Shown: positions 60,384-64,000 of the stretch, piece by piece
Numbering within the stretch: position 1 is the first letter of the stretch
Layout: the number at the start of each line of letters is the position of its first letter
Assembly: GCA_039197065.1 (NCBI GenBank)
Contig: JBCCUL010000032.1
Coordinates: forward strand, 1-64,000
Direction of reading: 5' to 3'
Length of the DNA: 64,000 bases
From: JANQPX01 sp039197065
GTDB lineage: Bacteria > Pseudomonadota > Alphaproteobacteria > Geminicoccales > Geminicoccaceae
Notes under the pieces: model-generated
Database searches by the model: none
Seen by the model: the letters and a program-made list of their open reading frames with translations, nothing else
What the model was told of the DNA's origin: nothing
Translations under genes and position numbers: made by a program

Positions 60384-61175
60384 TCAATAGACGCCTTCCC
60401 GTTTCAGCCTGGTGGTCAGGACCTCGATCTGCACGTCGAGATCGACCATGTCGTTGTCGAGCAGATGCTGGTATTGCTCCTCGCATACCGTTTCCATGTC
60501 GGCGAGCAATGTGCGGAAGTTTTCCTCCAGCTCCGCGGAATTGGCGTCGCCGCGCGTGCGGGCGAACTTGTCGGTGACCTGCTGCGCGCCATCGAGATAC
60601 ACGTTCAGGAACTTTCGAGCGCGCCGGAAGTCCTCAGGATCGTCGCCGATCCGATCGAGGATCTTCTCACCCCAGGCGCTGATGCGCTGCAACCGTTCGC
60701 GAAAGTCGCGCGAGCCGATGTTTTCACCGGCCGCTTCCAGGCGTTCCAGCTTGCGGTAAGCTTCTTCGAGCGCAGCGGCCACATCCTTGTCGTTCGAGAG
60801 TTTCAGACGCTTGTCGAAGCCATAGGTGAGGTAAAAGCCGAGAAGCGCCGCCCCTCCAAAGCAGATGCCGATGGCAGGATTGTGACCGGCGACCATGGCC
60901 GTTAATGCCGTGCCGACAGCGGTAATCACGCCGCCGATCGTCTTCAACGGCAAGGATGAGCTCATCGGACGACGTTTCGCCTGGTAGAGGCCGCGTCTGG
61001 TGACCCAGGCGCCGAGCAGCAGCAGGCCGAGGGCGACGGCGCTCGAGAGAAAGCCGGCGAGCGCGCCTTTGCCGAGCGCGATGATCATGGCCCAGAGGAG
61101 AGGCAGCGGCAGAAGAAACAGCAGCCAGCCGCCGATCCAGATCGGACGCCGTCGTGACGGGCGGGAGGATGCCAT
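60384..61175 (-). CDS. xpaC: XpaC-family membrane protein (5-bromo-4-chloroindolyl phosphate hydrolysis family)
   Basis: A 263-residue protein with two N-terminal hydrophobic hairpin segments (WLLFLLPLPLLWAMIIALG and FLSSAVALGLLLLGAWV) and a second pair (GGVITAVGTALTAMVAG, AIGICFGGAALLGFYLTYG), then a helical cytoplasmic part with ENIGSRDFRERLQRISAWGEKILDRI and ADMETVCEEQYQHLLDNDMVDLDVQIEVL. It matches the XpaC family that occurs with TelA. The start is ATG at 61175 (or GTG at 61178). It overlaps nothing but directly follows the stop of a small upstream ORF. Confidence 0.85.
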   Translation of the reverse strand: MASSRPSRRRPIWIGGWLLFLLPLPLLWAMIIALGKGALAGFLSSAVALGLLLLGAWVTRRGLYQAKRRPMSSSLPLKTIGGVITAVGTALTAMVAGHNPAIGICFGGAALLGFYLTYGFDKRLKLSNDKDVAAALEEAYRKLERLEAAGENIGSRDFRERLQRISAWGEKILDRIGDDPEDFRRARKFLNVYLDGAQQVTDKFARTRGDANSAELEENFRTLLADMETVCEEQYQHLLDNDMVDLDVQIEVLTTRLKREGVY

Positions 61176-61178
61176 CAC

Positions 61179-61388
61179 TCAGTTCCAAAAGCCGAAGGAA
61201 AAGGGAACATGAAGCGCCTTGACCCACATCGCCTGGCAGCTGGCGAGTCCGGTCGTCGACAGCAGCAGAACAACGCCCAGCAGCTTCGTCAGCATGGACG
61301 ACATGTTCGGTCGCCTCGGCGGCCGTCTGGCGGGCGAACGCTGCGTCGCGGCGGCGGGAAAAACTGACTTATTTTCAGTTGCAGACAT
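61179..61388 (-). CDS. Small lipoprotein-like or membrane ORF (69 aa) upstream of xpaC
   Basis: A short open frame whose TGA is immediately followed by the xpaC GTG/ATG start, which suggests coupling. The second half, beginning at an internal Met (MSSMLTKLL), has a hydrophobic stretch ending LASC, a plausible lipobox, then QAMWVKALHVPFSFGFWN. The true start may be that internal Met (about 41 residues), which has a CGAGGCG upstream. No known family. Confidence 0.42.
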   Translation of the reverse strand: MSATENKSVFPAAATQRSPARRPPRRPNMSSMLTKLLGVVLLLSTTGLASCQAMWVKALHVPFSFGFWN

Positions 61389-61632
61389 CGATCATCACAT
61401 CATCAGCTAAGACTATAGTTGTCATCGCCATGGGCGAACGCAAGTCTAAATCTTGCAGACCATCCATGATGATCGTATTGCGGGAAATGCCCTTCGATGA
61501 CTCACAACCCCCGACCAGATGGCCGATCAATGCGCTGTTCACCATGATGTGCGCCCCTGGCTGCCTGGTTAACCCGAGGTTCAGCGCGCCTGGAAGATCG
61601 TCTCCGTAAAGCAAAAGCGCCTTGGAGGCCGA

Positions 61633-62379
61633 ATGAGGTTTCGTTTGATGATGGTTTTGCTGGTCTTGTTGGCTCTGTTGATCGTTCCGCATCTTTTGAT
61701 GGCAAGCCGCATCCAGGGCTATGCCCATTGGAGCCAGGCGCGCTGGGACAGCGCCGGCATTATCGATGCCCGTCCAGCCGGGGTCGACGAGGCCGTCATT
61801 CAGGTCTATGCGGCGCGCGCCTGGGGCTGGAAGGGGGTTTTTGCGGTTCATAGCTGGATCGTGCTGAAGCATGCGGGATCGACCAGCTACGATCGCTATG
61901 ATGTTGTCGGCTGGGGGGTGAACAGAGGCGCGCCTGCCGTGCGCAGGAACCGCCATGCGGCCGACGGCCACTGGGCGGGCAACCCGCCGGAACTGCTGCT
62001 GGATCGGCGTGGTCCCGAGGTGGAGGCGCTGGTGAGGGAGGTCGAGCAGGCGATCGCCGACTACCCCTATCCCGACAGCTACGTCACCTGGCCGGGGCCG
62101 AACTCCAACACATTCATCGCCCATCTCGGCCGGAAAGTGCCGGATCTCGGCCTGGAGCTGCCGCCGACCGCGGTCGGCAAGGATTTTCTGGATCGGGGGG
62201 CTTTTGCTGCATCGACCCCGTCGGGCAGCGGCTATCAGCTCTCGATTTTCGGGGTTTTTGGGGCCTCGCTCAGCCGGGGCGAAGGGCTGGAGCTCCACCT
62301 TCTCGGCCTGACGCTCGGCTTCGACCCGGCGGATCTGGCGATCAAGCTTCCCGGCCTAGGCCGTCTCAGCCTCCGCTAA
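61633..62379 (+). CDS. DUF3750 family protein
   Basis: A 248-residue protein with an N-terminal membrane anchor (MMVLLVLLALLIVPHLLM). Family blocks include AVIQVYAARAWGWKGVFAVHSWIVLK, YDVVGWGVNRGAPAVRR, YPYPDSYVTWPGPNSNTFIAHLGR, LELPPTAVGKDFL. These agree with the uncharacterised DUF3750 group, whose PGPNSNTF motif with preceding His may form an active site. The ATG at 61633 follows TTGGAGG. Its role is unknown; divergent from the xpaC-telA operon. Confidence 0.85.
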   Translation: MRFRLMMVLLVLLALLIVPHLLMASRIQGYAHWSQARWDSAGIIDARPAGVDEAVIQVYAARAWGWKGVFAVHSWIVLKHAGSTSYDRYDVVGWGVNRGAPAVRRNRHAADGHWAGNPPELLLDRRGPEVEALVREVEQAIADYPYPDSYVTWPGPNSNTFIAHLGRKVPDLGLELPPTAVGKDFLDRGAFAASTPSGSGYQLSIFGVFGASLSRGEGLELHLLGLTLGFDPADLAIKLPGLGRLSLR

Positions 62380-62513
62380 GCGGTGGTGTGACCACCTCAT
62401 GGGTTTGGGACGTTGTCCAAGAATGCGTCCCTGATTGATGGATATGCGGTTTTCTGTCGGGGAAAAGTGAGAGGGCGCGGCCGCCAGCTTTAGGCTGACT
62501 TGCGCCATGCCCG

Positions 62514-62545
62514 AAAAAGAAGCCCCGGCTCGTTGGAGCCGGGGC
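62514..62545 (-). terminator. Strong intrinsic terminator on the minus strand
   Basis: GCCCCGGCTC (62522-62531) and GAGCCGGGGC (62536-62545) form a perfect 10-bp stem with a 4-base loop. Read on the minus strand, the stem is followed by TTCTTTTT (62521-62514). There is no minus-strand protein gene ending here, so it must end a non-coding transcript. Confidence 0.85.
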
Positions 62546-62609
62546 AGTCACCAGGGAGATTCGGGTGGAGCCTGCCGGCTGATCGATGGCTGGCTCCGAA
62601 AGGGAGGCA
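62514..62609 (-). ncRNA. Candidate CRP-controlled small RNA (~96 nt)
   Basis: The -10 box TATAAC (62621-62616, minus) predicts a start near 62609. The transcript would hold an unpaired 5' end with CCTCCC, a hairpin GGAGCC/GGCTCC (62597-62567), a linker with TCTCCC, and the terminator hairpin with a T-tail. C-rich CCUCCC/UCUCCC stretches can pair with Shine-Dalgarno sequences, as in known alphaproteobacterial sRNAs. A TGTGA-N6-TCACA site centred about 41.5 bases upstream of the start fits class II CRP activation. I do not recognise a named family. Confidence 0.65.
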
Positions 62610-62615
62610 TGCTTC

Positions 62616-62658
62616 GTTATAGATGAGGGAATTCAAGACAGATGTGAGCGATGTCACA
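62616..62658 (-). promoter_or_regulatory. Class II CRP-type promoter of the candidate sRNA
   Basis: TGTGAGCGATGTCACA (62643-62658) is a perfect TGTGA-N6-TCACA palindrome. It lies 21 bases upstream of TATAAC (62621-62616, minus), with no good -35 hexamer, as expected when CRP replaces -35 contacts. Centre-to-start distance is about 41.5. Confidence 0.68.
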
Positions 62659-62682
62659 CCGCTGCGAATTTTATTAAATTTT

Positions 62683-62710
62683 TTGACGAAGCCCTGTGAC
62701 CGGCTATAAC
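62683..62710 (+). promoter_or_regulatory. Sigma-70-like promoter of the serine protease gene
   Basis: TTGACG (62683-62688), 16 bases, TATAAC (62705-62710). Transcription would start near 62717, leaving a leader of about 138 bases before the protease start. The CRP-like site lies upstream of this promoter too, about 67 bases before the start, so both directions may be affected. Confidence 0.6.
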
Positions 62711-62854
62711 GTTGGGGTCCGACAGCAAGTTCCAAGCTTCAAAAGGTAATCCCGTACGTATTTCCAACGCATCCGAGATGGCTGTCGGCGAATCTTTGAT
62801 GCTATGATTGCTAAAGTTTTAACGAAATAAGCTGGAAAAGCCGGAGGAACCATT

Positions 62855-63496
62855 TTGCCCATTGGTGGTCTTCGCCTCGCTTTCATAACTGGTCTGCTCA
62901 CAGCCTTTCTGACGGCCTGCAGCTCGCCACCCGACTCGATGGTGACCCCGCTGCACCGCTCCACCGTGCTGATCGAGCATGACGAGGGGCATGGTTCCGG
63001 CCTGATCGTTGGTCCAAGGCGCGTGCTCACCGCGCATCACGTGGTTCAGGGCGAAGGGTTGGGCGTCCGCTTCTTCAGCGGCGAGGCCAATGCCGGCAGC
63101 GTGATCTGGAGCGATGCTGAACGCGATCTCGCGCTGATCGACGTCGAGATCCCGGAAGGCCATCCGAAAGCGCCGCTCTCCTGCGATCATCCGGTGGCTG
63201 GCCAGCATGTCATCGCCGTCGGACACCCCATCCAGTCCCAATGGGTGATGGTGGGCGGCTATCTGCCGAACAGGAGCCCGATCGCCGGCCGGTTGGTGTC
63301 GCTGGGCTTTCCGGTCGGTCTCGGCACGTCCGGCGGGCCGGTCTTCGACGATCAGGGCCGGGTGATCGGGATCACGCTCGCCATTTTGGCGGAGCGCAGT
63401 TCGACCGAAGCCGCCTATGACGAGTTCAAAGATACAGGCATCGGGCTTATGCTGCCTTCCAGTAATTTCTGTAAGACCGTCGGCGTCCCCCAGTAG
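62855..63496 (+). CDS. Trypsin-like serine protease lipoprotein
   Basis: A 213-residue protein with a lipoprotein signal ending LTACS and a compact trypsin-like domain. The triad can be placed at His in LTAHHVV, Asp in AERDLALIDV and Ser in GTSGGPVFDD. There is no PDZ domain, unlike HtrA/DegP. The start is TTG at 62855, with GGAGGA eight bases upstream. It is probably tethered to the periplasmic face of a membrane and cleaves unknown partners. Confidence 0.82.
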   Translation: MPIGGLRLAFITGLLTAFLTACSSPPDSMVTPLHRSTVLIEHDEGHGSGLIVGPRRVLTAHHVVQGEGLGVRFFSGEANAGSVIWSDAERDLALIDVEIPEGHPKAPLSCDHPVAGQHVIAVGHPIQSQWVMVGGYLPNRSPIAGRLVSLGFPVGLGTSGGPVFDDQGRVIGITLAILAERSSTEAAYDEFKDTGIGLMLPSSNFCKTVGVPQ

Positions 63497-63571
63497 CGGG
63501 CTTCGTCATCGTCGACGTCAGGCCTGAGACGGAGCCGCTCTTTGCCCGAAACCGGCGACAAGGTCGTCCAG

Positions 63572-64000
63572 ATGACAGCGGTGCGCGACAGGCTTCGTCT
63601 GGCCTTTCTCGGCTGGCAATGCCGCCTTCGTCAGCTCGCCGTGCGCGAGGACGAGGCCCGTCCGAGCGCCGGCATGCGTCCCCGCCTTTCGGTCGCCGGT
63701 CAGGATGCCGGGCCGATCACCGTGGTGATCACACCCCTGGAGCCCGCAGCGAGTACCGACGAACTCCGCCACATCGTCAGGCGCACACATGATCCGAGGG
63801 AGCGGTATCAGGCGGCGCTTCGCTATCTGCAGTCATCGCATTTTCAGGACCCCAGCCAATTCGACGACCGTCTGACCGCGATCTTCGGCAACGAGGCCGA
63901 GCTGCCGAAAAAGCTGTTGGGGCGAAGCGACTGTGTGCTCGCCTTCGAGCAGTTCAGCCAGCGCTATTGGCTGACCTGCCATGCCGAGCTTCTCGATTCC
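63572..64000 (+). CDS. Conserved hypothetical protein, N-terminal part (truncated by window edge)
   Basis: An open frame of 143 codons runs from ATG 63572 off the window end. It starts MTAVRDRLRLAFLGWQCRLRQLAVRED, then has GMRPRLS, TPLEPAASTDELRHIVRRTHDPRERYQAALRYL and DCVLAFEQFSQRYWLTCHAEL. This looks like an alphaproteobacterial conserved hypothetical of unknown role. No strong ribosome site is visible. It follows the protease gene by 75 bases. Confidence 0.6.
   Translation, partial: MTAVRDRLRLAFLGWQCRLRQLAVREDEARPSAGMRPRLSVAGQDAGPITVVITPLEPAASTDELRHIVRRTHDPRERYQAALRYLQSSHFQDPSQFDDRLTAIFGNEAELPKKLLGRSDCVLAFEQFSQRYWLTCHAELLDS

Larger units (their letters stand above)
62380..62854. other. 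Regulatory gap: candidate sRNA, CRP-like site and protease promoter
   Basis: About 475 bases between the DUF3750 gene and the serine protease gene have no protein gene but several ordered signals. On the minus strand there is a perfect CRP-like site, a -10 box, a two-hairpin transcript and a strong terminator. On the plus strand TTGACG-N16-TATAAC forms a promoter for the protease. The individual sites are listed separately. Confidence 0.6.

Noticed and set aside
1..64000. CRISPR arrays, prophage or insertion sequences
   Set aside because: No repeated spacer pattern, integrase, transposase or terminal repeats were seen; the only tandem repeat is the short one at 60236-60289.

Overview
The window looks like chromosomal DNA from a high-GC alphaproteobacterium, most likely Hyphomicrobiales/Rhizobiales-like. 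The evidence is the gene style (dense, ATGA-overlapping operons), the thrC / M16 peptidase pair, PA2778/PA2779-type genes, a hutF-hutG type histidine pathway, and many binding-protein-dependent transporters. No phage, insertion sequence, integrase or CRISPR array was seen.

Layout. 1-260: start of an iron-type ABC permease gene, cut by the window edge. 702-13468: histidine utilisation. hutIHGU faces hutF plus a HutC-like GntR gene across one operator. A HisC-like aminotransferase, a polar amino acid ABC transporter with a HutC-type operator, and a second, more canonical HutC follow. 13849-17984: a nitrate/taurine-type ABC transporter followed by a three-subunit cobalt-type nitrile hydratase or thiocyanate hydrolase. 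18107-22391: a second nitrate/taurine-type transporter with an ATZ/TRZ-family amidohydrolase. 22420-39320: a LysR gene divergent from a long run of plus-strand genes. This run holds a peptide-type ABC transporter, allophanate hydrolase, a BMP-type (nucleobase-like) ABC transporter, formamidase, biuret hydrolase, a second cysteine hydrolase, a cupin and a cyanuric acid amidohydrolase/barbiturase family enzyme. Together these can carry cyanuric acid through biuret and allophanate to ammonia and CO2.

39525-43171: tRNA-Ser(CGA), thrC, an M16 protease and a one-TM protein. 43193-50721: a tripartite tricarboxylate transporter (tctCBA), a UspA protein and a TAXI-type TRAP transporter with fused membrane subunits. 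50811-54466: a YcaQ-like glycosylase, prfB with its programmed frameshift, and a GhrA-like reductase. 54502-61388: a PA2778/PA2779 pair, then a membrane-stress-like set (zinc-ribbon protein, SPFH-GYF protein, TelA, XpaC and a small lipoprotein-like ORF). 61633-64000: a DUF3750 protein, a candidate CRP-controlled small RNA on the minus strand, a lipoprotein serine protease and a truncated conserved hypothetical.

The first 40 kb reads as a nitrogen-scavenging region: histidine, nitrile or thiocyanate, an unknown deaminated heterocycle, formamide, biuret and cyanuric acid are each paired with their own uptake system. The most notable finds are the assembled cyanuric acid/biuret cluster with its AtzR-like LysR gene, the split nitrile hydratase/thiocyanate hydrolase operon, the CRP-site/small RNA at about 62.5-62.66 kb, and the TelA-XpaC-SPFH module whose proteins share PPPLP motifs next to a GYF domain.
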